Positions 44,044 through 53,503 of a DNA stretch of 60,105 bases are shown here, one piece after another. Both the position numbers and the translations under genes were made by a program. Source of the DNA: Flavobacterium psychrotolerans (GTDB lineage: Bacteria; Bacteroidota; Bacteroidia; Flavobacteriales; Flavobacteriaceae); assembly GCF_003097635.1 (NCBI RefSeq), contig NZ_QCZI01000019.1, forward strand, positions 1 to 60,105, read 5' to 3'. The stretch's first letter is position 1. Each line of letters begins with the position of its first letter. The notes under the pieces are model-generated. The model searched no databases, was not told the origin of the DNA, and was given only the letters and a program-made list of their open reading frames with translations.

Positions 44044-45561
44044 CTATAACAATGAATGTCTCGTCATCACTTCCGGTTTTTCAATTCCCATTAAGTCAAG
44101 AATGGTTGGAGCCAAATCTCCCAAAACGCCATCGTGAATGGTTTTCAATTCCTTGTCCACCAAAATAATTGGAACGGGATTCGTGGTGTGTGCCGTATTA
44201 GGGCTTCCGTCCGGATTAATCATGGTTTCGCAGTTTCCGTGGTCGGCAATGATTAGGGTAGTGTATCCATTGGCTAGAGCCGCAGTAATTACTTTTTCTA
44301 CACACGCATCAACGGCTTCACAGGCTTTTATGGCCGCTTCCATCACGCCGGTATGTCCTACCATGTCACCATTGGCAAAATTAAGGCATACAAAATCGAC
44401 TTCGCCTTTGTTCAATTCGGGAACCAAAGCATCTGCCAATTCATAAGCGCTCATTTCAGGTTGTAAATCGTAGGTGGCTACTTTTGGGGAGTTTTTCAAG
44501 ATGCGACTTTCGCCTTCAAAAGGCAATTCCCGTCCTCCTGAAAAGAAGAATGTAACGTGTGGGTATTTTTCGGTTTCGGCAATACGAATTTGTTTTTTGC
44601 CATATTTCTCTAAAACCTCTCCCAGCGTTTCCGTGATGTTGTCCTTATTATAGACCACTTTCACGTTTTGATAGGTTTCATCATAATTGGTAAGCGTAAC
44701 ATAATACAGATTCAATTTGTGCATGTTTTGCTCGTGGAAATCTTTTTGGGAAAGTGTTTCAGTCAATTCACGACCTCTATCAGTTCTGAAATTAAAGAAA
44801 ATCACCACGTCATTTTCCTTGATGGTGGCCAATGGTTTATCGTTTTCATCTACCATGATTATTGGATTGATGAATTCATCCGTAACATTTTCTTGGTAAC
44901 TTTTCGCAATGCTTTCAACAGCATTTTTAGAATGGGTTCCGGTTCCGTTTACCAATAAATCATAGGCTAGTTTTACTCTTTCCCAACGTTTATCTCGATC
45001 CATCGCATAATAACGACCAATTACCGAAGCGATTTTTACGGAAGTGTTGGCGATATAATTTTCTAAATCCTGGATGTATTGTTGTCCTGATTTTGGATCT
45101 ACGTCACGACCATCCGTAAAGGCATGGACAAAAACTTTCTGTAATCCGAAATCTTGAGTGGCATCTATCAATCCACGTAAATGTGAAGTGTGGGAATGCA
45201 CGCCACCGTCTGAAACCAATCCGAGGAAATGAAGATTCACATTATTGTCTTTGGCATACTGAAAGGCTTCGACAAGTACGGGTTCTTGGTTTAGGGTTTT
45301 GTGTTCTACGGCAAGATTAATTTTGGCTAAATCCTGATATACAATTCTTCCGGCTCCAAGGTTCATGTGACCTACTTCGGAATTCCCCATTTGGCCTTCC
45401 GGCAAACCTACATTTAAACCATCGGTTCTTAATTGTGCGCTTGGGTATTTTGTGTAAAGCGAATTGATAAATGGAATATTCGCATTGTCTATGGCTGAAA
45501 CTTTCGGATCCGGTGATTTTCCCCACCCATCAAGAATCATTAAAATTACTTTTTTGTTCAT
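44044..45561 (-). CDS. gpmI: 2,3-bisphosphoglycerate-independent phosphoglycerate mutase
   Basis: Interconverts 3- and 2-phosphoglycerate in glycolysis/gluconeogenesis. The 505 residues fit the Mn-dependent iPGM. The N-terminus VILMILDGWGKSP holds a metal Asp, the phosphoserine nucleophile is in QMGNSEVGHMNLG near residue 60, substrate Arg/Asp are in FVHAFTDGRDVDPKS, and IADHGNCETMINPDGS near residue 440 gives the second metal site. It is divergent from topA with a shared 244-bp intergenic region holding a -7 box for each. Confidence 0.97.
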   Translation of the reverse strand: MNKKVILMILDGWGKSPDPKVSAIDNANIPFINSLYTKYPSAQLRTDGLNVGLPEGQMGNSEVGHMNLGAGRIVYQDLAKINLAVEHKTLNQEPVLVEAFQYAKDNNVNLHFLGLVSDGGVHSHTSHLRGLIDATQDFGLQKVFVHAFTDGRDVDPKSGQQYIQDLENYIANTSVKIASVIGRYYAMDRDKRWERVKLAYDLLVNGTGTHSKNAVESIAKSYQENVTDEFINPIIMVDENDKPLATIKENDVVIFFNFRTDRGRELTETLSQKDFHEQNMHKLNLYYVTLTNYDETYQNVKVVYNKDNITETLGEVLEKYGKKQIRIAETEKYPHVTFFFSGGRELPFEGESRILKNSPKVATYDLQPEMSAYELADALVPELNKGEVDFVCLNFANGDMVGHTGVMEAAIKACEAVDACVEKVITAALANGYTTLIIADHGNCETMINPDGSPNTAHTTNPVPIILVDKELKTIHDGVLGDLAPTILDLMGIEKPEVMTRHSLL

Positions 45562-45577
45562 TGTTTATTGTTTTTAA

Positions 45578-45585
45578 CAAAGGTA
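45578..45585 (-). promoter_or_regulatory. -7 box for gpmI
   Basis: TACCTTTG on the minus strand, 16 bp upstream of the ATG. A TTGTT-TTT-AACAA inverted repeat (45568-45580) lies at the expected start site. Confidence 0.5.
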
Positions 45586-45779
45586 AAGTATTTAAAAATT
45601 TCGGGTCTAATTTACTGTCGATAATTTGATAAAATATTTTGCATTCTACGCCATTGTATTGCTTTTTATATATACAAACGATACAATGTAATTAGAAAAC
45701 AACTCTTGAGTAAAGTTTGTATTTCAACGTTAAAATTTACTTTTAAAATTTAAAAAACTCAAAATTTAAAAAAATCATA

Positions 45780-45787
45780 TACTTTTG
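45780..45787 (+). promoter_or_regulatory. -7 box for topA
   Basis: TACTTTTG, 18 bp upstream of the ATG at 45806; excludes the longer TTG-initiated reading frame, which starts inside the box. Confidence 0.55.
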
Positions 45788-45805
45788 TCGCAGAAAAATA
45801 AAGCA

Positions 45806-48322
45806 ATGGCAAAGAATTTAGTAATAGTCGAATCTCCTGCAAAGGCAAAAACAATCGAAAAATTTCTAGGTAGCGATTATCAAGTCGAGTCCAGTTACGG
45901 GCATATTGCCGACTTGCCGTCTAAAGAAATTGGTGTCGATGTCGAAAATGGTTTCAAACCCAAATACGAAGTTTCTGCCGACAAGAAAGCCTTGGTCAGT
46001 AAGCTGAAGACTTTAGCTAAGAAAGCCGAGATGGTTTGGTTGGCAAGTGATGAGGATCGCGAGGGAGAAGCTATCTCTTGGCATCTTGCCGAAGAATTGA
46101 AACTAGACAAAAGCAAAACCAAGCGGATTGTTTTTCATGAAATCACGAAAACAGCAATTCTAAAAGCTATAGAAAACCCTCGTGAAATTGATTACAATTT
46201 GGTTAATGCGCAACAAGCCCGACGTGTTTTAGATCGATTAGTAGGGTATGAATTGTCGCCTGTACTTTGGAGAAAAATAAAAGGTGGTTTGTCTGCTGGA
46301 AGAGTACAATCCGTATCGGTTCGTTTAATTGTGGAGCGGGAACGGGAAATTCAAAATTTCAAAGCAGTCGCAACCTATTCTGTTGTGGCCGAATTTACTA
46401 ACGAATCCGGAAAGGCATTCAAGGCAAAGCTGCCTAAAAATTTCAATACTAAAAAAGAAGCCGAAGATTTCTTAGATAAGAATATCGGTTCTATATATAA
46501 GGTTTCAGATTTAGAAACGAAACCTACAAAGAAAACACCTACAGGTCCTTTTACAACTTCCACATTGCAACAAGAAGCCGCGCGTAAATTGTATTTGCCT
46601 GTTGGGATTACCATGCAGCTGGCGCAACGCTTGTATGAGGCGGGACTAATAACTTACATGAGAACGGATAGCGTAAACTTGTCTAAAGATGCGATGGACG
46701 CCGCTCAAGCCGAAATCATCAAATCATACGGTAAGGAATTCAGCAAGCCTAGGACTTTTGTCAATAAGAGCAAAGGAGCACAAGAAGCACACGAGGCAAT
46801 TCGTCCTACCGATATGTCACGTCACACGGTAAATATTGACCGAGATCAAGCGCGTTTGTATGATTTGATTTGGAAAAGGACTTTAGCTTCACAAATGAGT
46901 GATGCGCTATTGGAAAGAACCAATGTGAAAATTCAAGCCAATAATCATAACGAAATCTTTACTGCATCGGGCGAAGTTTTACTTTTTGAGGGTTTCTTGA
47001 AAGTATATCTTGAAGGTCATGATGAGGATGAAGAGGAGCAAGAAGGCATGTTGCCTGCAATGAAAGTCAACGAAAAATTGCAAAATAATTATATCACGGC
47101 AACGGAGCGATATTCTCGTGCTGCGGCCAGGTATACCGAGGCTTCTTTAGTAAAAAAATTAGAGGAACTTGGAATAGGTCGTCCTTCTACATACGCACCA
47201 ACGATTTCTACCATTATCAATAGAAATTATGTAGAGAAAGGGAATCTTGAGGGTCACGAACGCAATTATACGCAACTTACTTTACAATCCGGAAAAGTAG
47301 GGGAGAAAGTGCTGAAAGAAAATACAGGTTCAGATAAAGGCAAACTGGTTCCTACGGACATTGGTACGATCGTTACGGATTTTTTGGTGAAAAATTTCGG
47401 AAACATTCTGGACTATAATTTCACAGCAAAAGTGGAACATGATTTTGATGAAATTGCCGAAGGAAACGTCAATTGGGCAACAATGATGCAGGAATTCTAT
47501 GATAAATTTCATCCAACGGTGAAAGATGTAGAAGCCAATGCCGATAGAGAAAGTGGCGAAAGAATTTTAGGTACAGATCCTAAAACGGGTAAGCAAGTTT
47601 CCGTTCGTTTAGGGAAGTTTGGGCCAATGGCTCAGATTGGAGAAGCGGGTGATGAAGATAAAAAATTTGCCAGTTTAATGGCGGATCAAAATATTGGAAA
47701 TATTACTTTAGAGGAAGTTTTAAATCTGTTTTTGTTGCCTAAGAAATTAGGTATATATAAAGGAGAAGAAGTTGAGGTAAGTAATGGTCGTTATGGGCCT
47801 TATATTCGTCATGGGGTTACTTTTGTTTCTTTGCCAAAAGGCGAAGATCCACTTGATGTTTCGATAGACAGGGCACAGGAATTAATTGATGAAAAAGCCC
47901 AGGCCGATGCGCCTATCGCCGTTTATAAAGGTGAAGGAGTTCAAAAAGGAACAGGTCGTTTTGGCCCTTTCATCAAATGGGATGGTTTATTTATTAATGT
48001 GAGCAAAAAATACAATTTCGATAATTTATCGCAATCTGATATCGAGGAAATGATTGAGGATAAATTGCAAAAAAATATTGACAAGGTGCTCCATAATTGG
48101 GAGGCTGAAGGAATTTTAGTCGAAAAAGCCCGTTGGGGACGCTCGGTGATTACCAAGGGTAAGACTAAAATTGAATTGAGTAAAGATATTGATGCAGCAA
48201 AATTGACATTAGCTCAAGTTCAAGAAATCATCGAAAAGAAATCGCCTGCTAAAAAATCGCCTGTAAAGAAAGCCGTAGCTAAAAAATCTGCTGTCAAAAA
48301 AACTATTATTAAAAAGAAATAA
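45806..48322 (+). CDS. topA: DNA topoisomerase I (type IA)
   Basis: Relaxes negative supercoils through a 5'-phosphotyrosine intermediate. The 838 residues start MAKNLVIVESPAKAKTIEKF (Toprim domain, with DEDREGEAISWH), and the active-site Tyr284 is in GLITYMRTDSV. The C-terminal third has no Cys4 zinc fingers; instead it has repeated topo-C modules GRYGPYIRHG and GRFGPFIKWDG and a Lys/Ala/Pro tail of about 30 residues resembling histone H1. The upstream in-frame TTG is not used because it falls in the -7 box. The arginase-fold gene starts 3 bp after its stop. Confidence 0.96.
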   Translation: MAKNLVIVESPAKAKTIEKFLGSDYQVESSYGHIADLPSKEIGVDVENGFKPKYEVSADKKALVSKLKTLAKKAEMVWLASDEDREGEAISWHLAEELKLDKSKTKRIVFHEITKTAILKAIENPREIDYNLVNAQQARRVLDRLVGYELSPVLWRKIKGGLSAGRVQSVSVRLIVEREREIQNFKAVATYSVVAEFTNESGKAFKAKLPKNFNTKKEAEDFLDKNIGSIYKVSDLETKPTKKTPTGPFTTSTLQQEAARKLYLPVGITMQLAQRLYEAGLITYMRTDSVNLSKDAMDAAQAEIIKSYGKEFSKPRTFVNKSKGAQEAHEAIRPTDMSRHTVNIDRDQARLYDLIWKRTLASQMSDALLERTNVKIQANNHNEIFTASGEVLLFEGFLKVYLEGHDEDEEEQEGMLPAMKVNEKLQNNYITATERYSRAAARYTEASLVKKLEELGIGRPSTYAPTISTIINRNYVEKGNLEGHERNYTQLTLQSGKVGEKVLKENTGSDKGKLVPTDIGTIVTDFLVKNFGNILDYNFTAKVEHDFDEIAEGNVNWATMMQEFYDKFHPTVKDVEANADRESGERILGTDPKTGKQVSVRLGKFGPMAQIGEAGDEDKKFASLMADQNIGNITLEEVLNLFLLPKKLGIYKGEEVEVSNGRYGPYIRHGVTFVSLPKGEDPLDVSIDRAQELIDEKAQADAPIAVYKGEGVQKGTGRFGPFIKWDGLFINVSKKYNFDNLSQSDIEEMIEDKLQKNIDKVLHNWEAEGILVEKARWGRSVITKGKTKIELSKDIDAAKLTLAQVQEIIEKKSPAKKSPVKKAVAKKSAVKKTIIKKK

Positions 48323-48325
48323 TAA

Positions 48326-49477
48326 ATGGAATTCGATTTTCTAACTCCACTCGATAATGAAATACTTGATTTTGTAAAAGGATTGTCTTCTCAGCATTTG
48401 GGAAGCAAAATGGTTTTGCATACTAAAGAAGATTTTCCGGAATTAAAAGAGATTAAAATTGCACTTATTGGAGTTCTTGAAAACCGGGGAGATGCAGACG
48501 CAATTAGTGACGTTTGTCTTTTAGACATACGAAAAGAATTATACAGTTTGTTTCCCGGGAATTGGAATGTCTCTATTGGGGATTTAGGGGATTTGCATCC
48601 AGGCAATACAAAAGAAGATACCTATTTTGCATTGCAAAAAGTTACCGCAAATTTGTTGAAAAATAAAATCATACCTATCATAATAGGTGGGTCTCAGGAT
48701 TTAACGTATCCTATGTATCGGGCTTATGATCACTTGGAACAAATGGTGAATTTGGTTGCAATAGATCGTAAATTTCATTTCGGTAAAGAAAGTGAATCGA
48801 TTTCGGCAGCATCCTATCTTACCAATATCATTTTAGACGAACCCAATAATTTATTTAATTATAGTAATGTTGGATACCAAACGTATTATAATTCACAGGA
48901 AGAAATTGATTTAATCGAGAAAATGTTTTTTGATGCCTACAGATTAGGGGATATTTCAAATAATATAGCTATTTCGGAGCCTGTTTTTAGGGATGCCGAT
49001 ATTGTTGTTGTGGATTTAACAGCAGTAAAGTCATGTGACTCTGGTAATTTTATTACTTTTGCGCCCAATGGATTTAACGGTAAAGAGGTATGTTCTTTGT
49101 CAAGATACTCTGGAATAAGTGATAAAGTCTCGTTATTTGGAATTTTTAATCACAATAATTCAAAACAAGAATCAGTGCTGATTGCGCAAATTATATGGTA
49201 TTTTATCGAAGGATACCACTATAGGTCCAATGAGTATCCATTTGGAAGCAAGGAGAATTATTTAAAATACATTATTCCATTTGAAGACGAAGAATTAGTT
49301 TTCTATAAAAGCGACAAAACGGAAAGATGGTGGATAGAAATACCATTTATTTCAAATGGGAACAATAAATTAAAAAGAAATACGTTATTACCATGTTCTT
49401 ACGAAGAGTATTTGGAAGCTTGTAATCAAGAATTGCCAGAGAGATGGTGGAAAGTACAAAGAAAGAATATTGTTTAA
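48326..49477 (+). CDS. ureohydrolase (arginase-fold) protein with degenerate metal site
   Basis: A 383-residue protein that aligns by eye with arginase/formimidoylglutamase enzymes, but the metal-binding motifs are altered. GGGHD is GGSQD (His to Gln), DAHxD is DRKFH, and SxDxDxxDP is DLTAVKSCDS. At least four of the six Mn ligands are thus replaced, so hydrolysis of arginine or formimidoylglutamate is doubtful. It begins 3 bp after topA and precedes gldK by 241 bp. Databases may label this family formimidoylglutamase; a non-enzymatic or changed role is my inference. Confidence 0.85.
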   Translation: MEFDFLTPLDNEILDFVKGLSSQHLGSKMVLHTKEDFPELKEIKIALIGVLENRGDADAISDVCLLDIRKELYSLFPGNWNVSIGDLGDLHPGNTKEDTYFALQKVTANLLKNKIIPIIIGGSQDLTYPMYRAYDHLEQMVNLVAIDRKFHFGKESESISAASYLTNIILDEPNNLFNYSNVGYQTYYNSQEEIDLIEKMFFDAYRLGDISNNIAISEPVFRDADIVVVDLTAVKSCDSGNFITFAPNGFNGKEVCSLSRYSGISDKVSLFGIFNHNNSKQESVLIAQIIWYFIEGYHYRSNEYPFGSKENYLKYIIPFEDEELVFYKSDKTERWWIEIPFISNGNNKLKRNTLLPCSYEEYLEACNQELPERWWKVQRKNIV

Positions 49478-49609
49478 AAAATATAATTATTTTGACATAG
49501 TGATATAAATCAGTTAAAATTATAAACTTAATCTAGCAGAATAAATAAATTTTGCGTTTAATTATTGAATTGTCTGTTTTGTCGATAAATCATTTTTAAG
49601 TCTTAACAG

Positions 49610-49641
49610 TTGAATTTGCCATTCAGATATATATATTGTTG
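49610..49641 (+). promoter_or_regulatory. candidate promoter of the gldKLMN operon
   Basis: TTG (49610-49612), 21 bp, TATTGTTG (49634-49641); the -7 box has one mismatch to TAnnTTTG. The leader to gldK is 77 bp. The rest of the 241-bp region shows only AT-rich DNA. Confidence 0.3.
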
Positions 49642-49718
49642 CAAATAGTTGCTTTTTTAAAAAAAAATAAATAGGTTTACGCCCTTTAAATATGAAAACA
49701 TACATAACCCAAATTTAT

Positions 49719-51146
49719 ATGAAGAAATTAATTGCTTTTACAGTCATCTCTGCCTTGTTGATTGGTTGTGGCAGGTCAGGTGATAAAGGTGAATTGGTCG
49801 GAGTAAAAGGAAAGAAATGGAATCCTGAAAAACCGTACGGTATGACATTGGTTCCTGGAGGAGCTTTTATCATGGGGAAGTCTGACGATGATTTGGCGAA
49901 CATACAAGATGCTCCTACAAAGACGGTGACAGTTAGGTCTTTTTACATGGATGAGACGGAGATTACAAACAGCGAGTATCGCGAGTTTGTAGAATGGGTA
50001 AAAGATTCAACGATGAGAGTGCGTTTGGCTATTCTTGCAGATGAAGTTGGCGGTGGGGGAACTGCTGGGACATCTTCTGGTAAAGGTAAAGGCGGTAAAG
50101 GTAAAAATTCAGGAAGTATTGCTGATTTTGCTTTTAACGATCAAGATCCCGCTAAAATGACTGCCTATGACAAGTACATGTACGAAAATTATTATAGTGT
50201 AGGTACCAGCGACGATCCTTATGCGGGAAGGAAATTAAACAAAAAAGTAAAATTAATTAAAGATACTTCGAAATATCCAGATGCATATTATGCAGAGGTT
50301 ATGGATACAATGTATTTGCCGGTTGCAGAATCATTTAATGGCTTGAGAACTATTGATGTTAATAAGTTGAAGTTTCGTTATTCTTGGATGGATATTCAAG
50401 CTGCGGCTAAAGCTAAAGTGGGTAAAAGAAGTTCTTTCATAAAAACAGAACAAATAAAAGTATATCCTGATACTACAGTTTGGATTAAAGATTTTGCATA
50501 TTCTTATAATGAGCCAATGCACAACGATTATTTGTGGCATCAGGCCTATTCTGATTATCCGGTTGTTGGTGTAAACTGGCATCAGGCGAAAGCTTTTTGT
50601 GCTTGGAGAACTTTGAAAAAGAACACTTACATAAAAGAAAAGAAAAAAGGGGATTTGACAAACTCATTTAGATTGCCTACTGAAGCCGAATGGGAATATT
50701 CAGCTAGAGGTGGTTTGCAATCTGCGACTTTTCCTTGGGGAGGTCCATATGCTAAAAATGACAGGGGTTGTTTTATGGCAAACTTCAAGCCGAATAGAGG
50801 GGATTATGCTGCGGATCAAGCTTTGTATACTGTAGAAGCCAAATCCTATGAGCCTAACGGATATAATCTTTATAATATGGCCGGTAACGTGTCTGAATGG
50901 ACAGATTCTTCCTATGATGCAGGCGCCTACGAATATGTTTCCTCTATGAATCCAAGTGTTGGTGACTTGAAAAACATGCGAAAAGTGGTAAGAGGAGGCT
51001 CTTGGAAAGATGTGGCTTATTTTTTACAAGTAGGGACTCGTGATTTTGAATATGCGGACACGGCAAGAAGTTATATCGGTTTTAGAACGGTTCAAGATTA
51101 CATGGGGACTATTACAACCGGAAATGGCAAGGGGCCAAAAAGATAA
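49719..51146 (+). CDS. gldK: gliding motility / T9SS lipoprotein GldK
   Basis: Outer-membrane-associated lipoprotein that with GldN forms the periplasmic ring of the T9SS. The 475 residues start MKKLIAFTVISALLIGCGRS, a lipoprotein signal with Cys17; nine upstream codons were excluded as not part of a signal. The FGE-sulfatase (SUMF1-like) fold follows: VPGGAFIMGKSDDD, DETEITNSEYREFV, GVNWHQAKAFCAW, RLPTEAEWEYSARGG and YNLYNMAGNVSEWTDSSY. A Gly/Lys/Ser-rich insert sits near residues 110-130. First gene of the gldKLMN operon. Confidence 0.97.
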   Translation: MKKLIAFTVISALLIGCGRSGDKGELVGVKGKKWNPEKPYGMTLVPGGAFIMGKSDDDLANIQDAPTKTVTVRSFYMDETEITNSEYREFVEWVKDSTMRVRLAILADEVGGGGTAGTSSGKGKGGKGKNSGSIADFAFNDQDPAKMTAYDKYMYENYYSVGTSDDPYAGRKLNKKVKLIKDTSKYPDAYYAEVMDTMYLPVAESFNGLRTIDVNKLKFRYSWMDIQAAAKAKVGKRSSFIKTEQIKVYPDTTVWIKDFAYSYNEPMHNDYLWHQAYSDYPVVGVNWHQAKAFCAWRTLKKNTYIKEKKKGDLTNSFRLPTEAEWEYSARGGLQSATFPWGGPYAKNDRGCFMANFKPNRGDYAADQALYTVEAKSYEPNGYNLYNMAGNVSEWTDSSYDAGAYEYVSSMNPSVGDLKNMRKVVRGGSWKDVAYFLQVGTRDFEYADTARSYIGFRTVQDYMGTITTGNGKGPKR

Positions 51147-51201
51147 ATATTTTTATTCAACTATATTAACTTAACTAACTAACTAATTAAATTTTTTTAT
51201 T

Positions 51202-51852
51202 ATGGCAATTTTAGGCAAAAAAGCAATGAATTTCGCTTACGGAATGGGTGCGGCAGTAGTAATCGTAGGTGCATTATTCAAAATTACTCACATCGAGTTT
51301 GGATTTATTACAGGGAACTTAATGTTAACAATTGGACTTGTTACTGAGGCTTTGATTTTTGGTTTGTCTGCTTTTGAACCGGTAGATCACGAACTGGATT
51401 GGTCACTTGTTTACCCAGAATTAGCTGGTGGTGTTGCAAAACCAAGAGAAGTTAAAGTTGAAGAATCGAAAGATGCTCAAGGATTACTTTCTCAAAAATT
51501 AGACAATATGTTGAAAGAGGCAAAAATTGACGGAGAATTAATGGCTAGTTTAGGTAACAGCATTAAAAACTTCGAATCTGCAGCTAAAGGGATTGCTCCG
51601 ACAGTTGATTCAATAGCTTCTAATAAAAAATACAGCGAAGAATTATCTTTGGCGGCCACTCAAATGGAATCTCTAAATAGTTTGTACAAAATACAGTTAG
51701 AAAGCGCTTCAAAAAATGCTCAAATCAATAACGAAGTAGCTGAAAACAATTTAAAATTGAAAGATCAAATGCAATCATTGACTTCAAACTTGTCTTCATT
51801 GAACAATGTTTACGGAGGAATGCTTTCTGCAATGAGTAACAAAGGAAATTAG
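51202..51852 (+). CDS. gldL: gliding motility / T9SS motor protein GldL
   Basis: Inner-membrane component of the proton-driven GldL-GldM motor. The 216 residues have two membrane helices (about 12-30 and 36-55); the second contains the conserved Glu in IGLVTEALIFGLSAFEP. A long cytoplasmic region with coiled-coil character (about 90-216) follows. The gap from gldK is 55 bp and contains a TTAAC/TAAC repeat run; gldM follows after 50 bp. Confidence 0.97.
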   Translation: MAILGKKAMNFAYGMGAAVVIVGALFKITHIEFGFITGNLMLTIGLVTEALIFGLSAFEPVDHELDWSLVYPELAGGVAKPREVKVEESKDAQGLLSQKLDNMLKEAKIDGELMASLGNSIKNFESAAKGIAPTVDSIASNKKYSEELSLAATQMESLNSLYKIQLESASKNAQINNEVAENNLKLKDQMQSLTSNLSSLNNVYGGMLSAMSNKGN

Positions 51853-51902
51853 TAATCCAACTACATTTTTATTACAAACAAAAAACAAACTAATTAGAAA
51901 AA

Positions 51903-53456
51903 ATGGCAGGAGGAAAATTAACCCCTAGACAGAAGATGATTAACCTGATGTATTTGGTTTTCATCTCGATGTTAGCATTAAATATGTCAAAAGAAGTATT
52001 ATCAGCTTTTGGAATATTAAATAATAAAATTGTTGAATCTAATGCAATTACTGATACCAGAAATGAATCTTCATTTCAACAGTTAGCTCAAAAAGCTTCG
52101 GATCAACCAGGTCAATATGGTGACAAGAAGGCTAAAGTGGAAAAGCTTAGAGCAATGAGTAAAGAATTTTTTAACTTTGTTGAAGAGATCAAAACTACAG
52201 CCACTAAAAAATTCCCTATAGATCCAAAAACAGGGATGTATCCTTGTGAGCAAATGGATAAAAGTGATGATATTGACAATATGTTTTACCACGGAGATAA
52301 AGAGTCTCCTAAGGCAAAGGCCTTTTTAGAATTAATTCAAGGGTATCCAGGTAGAATTAAAGCAATTTGTGGAAGTTCTATTGCAGATGTGGAAATGAAA
52401 AAAATCGAAAAAAGATTTGCTACACTACCAGTATATTCTGAAAAAGCAGGAGCTAATTTGCCATGGTTGGATTATAATTTTCATCATTTTCCACTTATAG
52501 CATCGGTTACTAAATTGACACAATTACAAGCGGATATTAAAGCAACGGAAAGTGATGTAATGACTGGAATGTTCCAATCTGACTTGGTTGCCGCAGCATC
52601 GCTAACAGCTTACCAACCAATTGTAGTTCCTGAAAAAACTGCTTTCTTTCAAGGAGAAGCCGTAAAAGGGAAAATTATACTTGGAAAATTTGATCCAAAT
52701 TTAGTAGCTAAATCGGTTATTGTAAACGGAACTTCTGTGAAAGCTACGGCCGGACAGGCAGACTTTTCATTCGGAGCAGGTGCTATCGGTGAGCATGAAA
52801 TATCTGGTTCTTTCAACTTTGACGAAAACGGAAAAGTGGTTAGTTTACCTATTAAAGGGAATTACGTTGTTGTTCCAAAACCAAATTCTGCAACCATTTC
52901 TGCTGATAAGATGAATGTGGTATATAGAGGTGTTGTTAATCCAATGACAATATCATTCGCGGGTATTTCTGCTGATAAAGTTACAGCTAGTGCTCCGGGT
53001 CTAAGCTCTGCTGGAAAACCAGGTTCTTTCAAAATGAGTCCTGGACAAGGAACAGAAGTAACTATCAATGTTACGGGTACTTTGCCTGATAACTCAAAAG
53101 TTTCAGACAAGAAAATTTTTAGAATCAAAGGAATTCCTGGTCCTACTGGAACTATTAGAGGAGAAATGGGTGTGGTAAAAGGACCTAAAACTAGTTTAGC
53201 AGTTTCATCTGTTGGCGCTAAATTGGTTGATTTTGATTTTGAAGTGGGTTTAGATGTAGTTGGGTTTAATTTAAAAGTTGCTGGACAGCCTACTGTTGTG
53301 GTTCAAGGCAATAAAATGAATGCTCAATGTGCAGCAGTACTTTCAAAAGCGGGAAGAGGTGATCAAGTTACTATTTCTGAAATTAAAACCAAATTGTCTG
53401 GTGCTGGTAACTATATGTTGCCAAGAACAGCTCCAGTAATTTATGAAATACAATAA
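51903..53456 (+). CDS. gldM: gliding motility / T9SS protein GldM
   Basis: Dimeric periplasmic rod that links the GldL motor to the GldK/GldN ring. The 517 residues have one N-terminal membrane helix (MINLMYLVFISMLALNMSKE, about 11-30) and four consecutive periplasmic domains; the C-terminal two show Ig-like beta patterns (NYVVVPKPNSATISADKMNVVY near residue 320). Length agrees with the family. Third gene of the operon. Confidence 0.97.
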   Translation: MAGGKLTPRQKMINLMYLVFISMLALNMSKEVLSAFGILNNKIVESNAITDTRNESSFQQLAQKASDQPGQYGDKKAKVEKLRAMSKEFFNFVEEIKTTATKKFPIDPKTGMYPCEQMDKSDDIDNMFYHGDKESPKAKAFLELIQGYPGRIKAICGSSIADVEMKKIEKRFATLPVYSEKAGANLPWLDYNFHHFPLIASVTKLTQLQADIKATESDVMTGMFQSDLVAAASLTAYQPIVVPEKTAFFQGEAVKGKIILGKFDPNLVAKSVIVNGTSVKATAGQADFSFGAGAIGEHEISGSFNFDENGKVVSLPIKGNYVVVPKPNSATISADKMNVVYRGVVNPMTISFAGISADKVTASAPGLSSAGKPGSFKMSPGQGTEVTINVTGTLPDNSKVSDKKIFRIKGIPGPTGTIRGEMGVVKGPKTSLAVSSVGAKLVDFDFEVGLDVVGFNLKVAGQPTVVVQGNKMNAQCAAVLSKAGRGDQVTISEIKTKLSGAGNYMLPRTAPVIYEIQ

Positions 53457-53503
53457 TATTTAAGTTAGACCGTTTTCTGCTTAAGAACATTTAATTTACA
53501 GAC

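Noticed and set aside
49527..49536. CTTAATCTAG, a half copy of the Crp/Fnr-type operator, upstream of gldK
   Set aside because: The second half is not palindromic and the distance to the nearest -7-like box is about half that of the two real sites.
51167..51188. TTAAC/TAAC tandem run before gldL
   Set aside because: Only about four short units in AT-rich DNA; too small to call a functional repeat.
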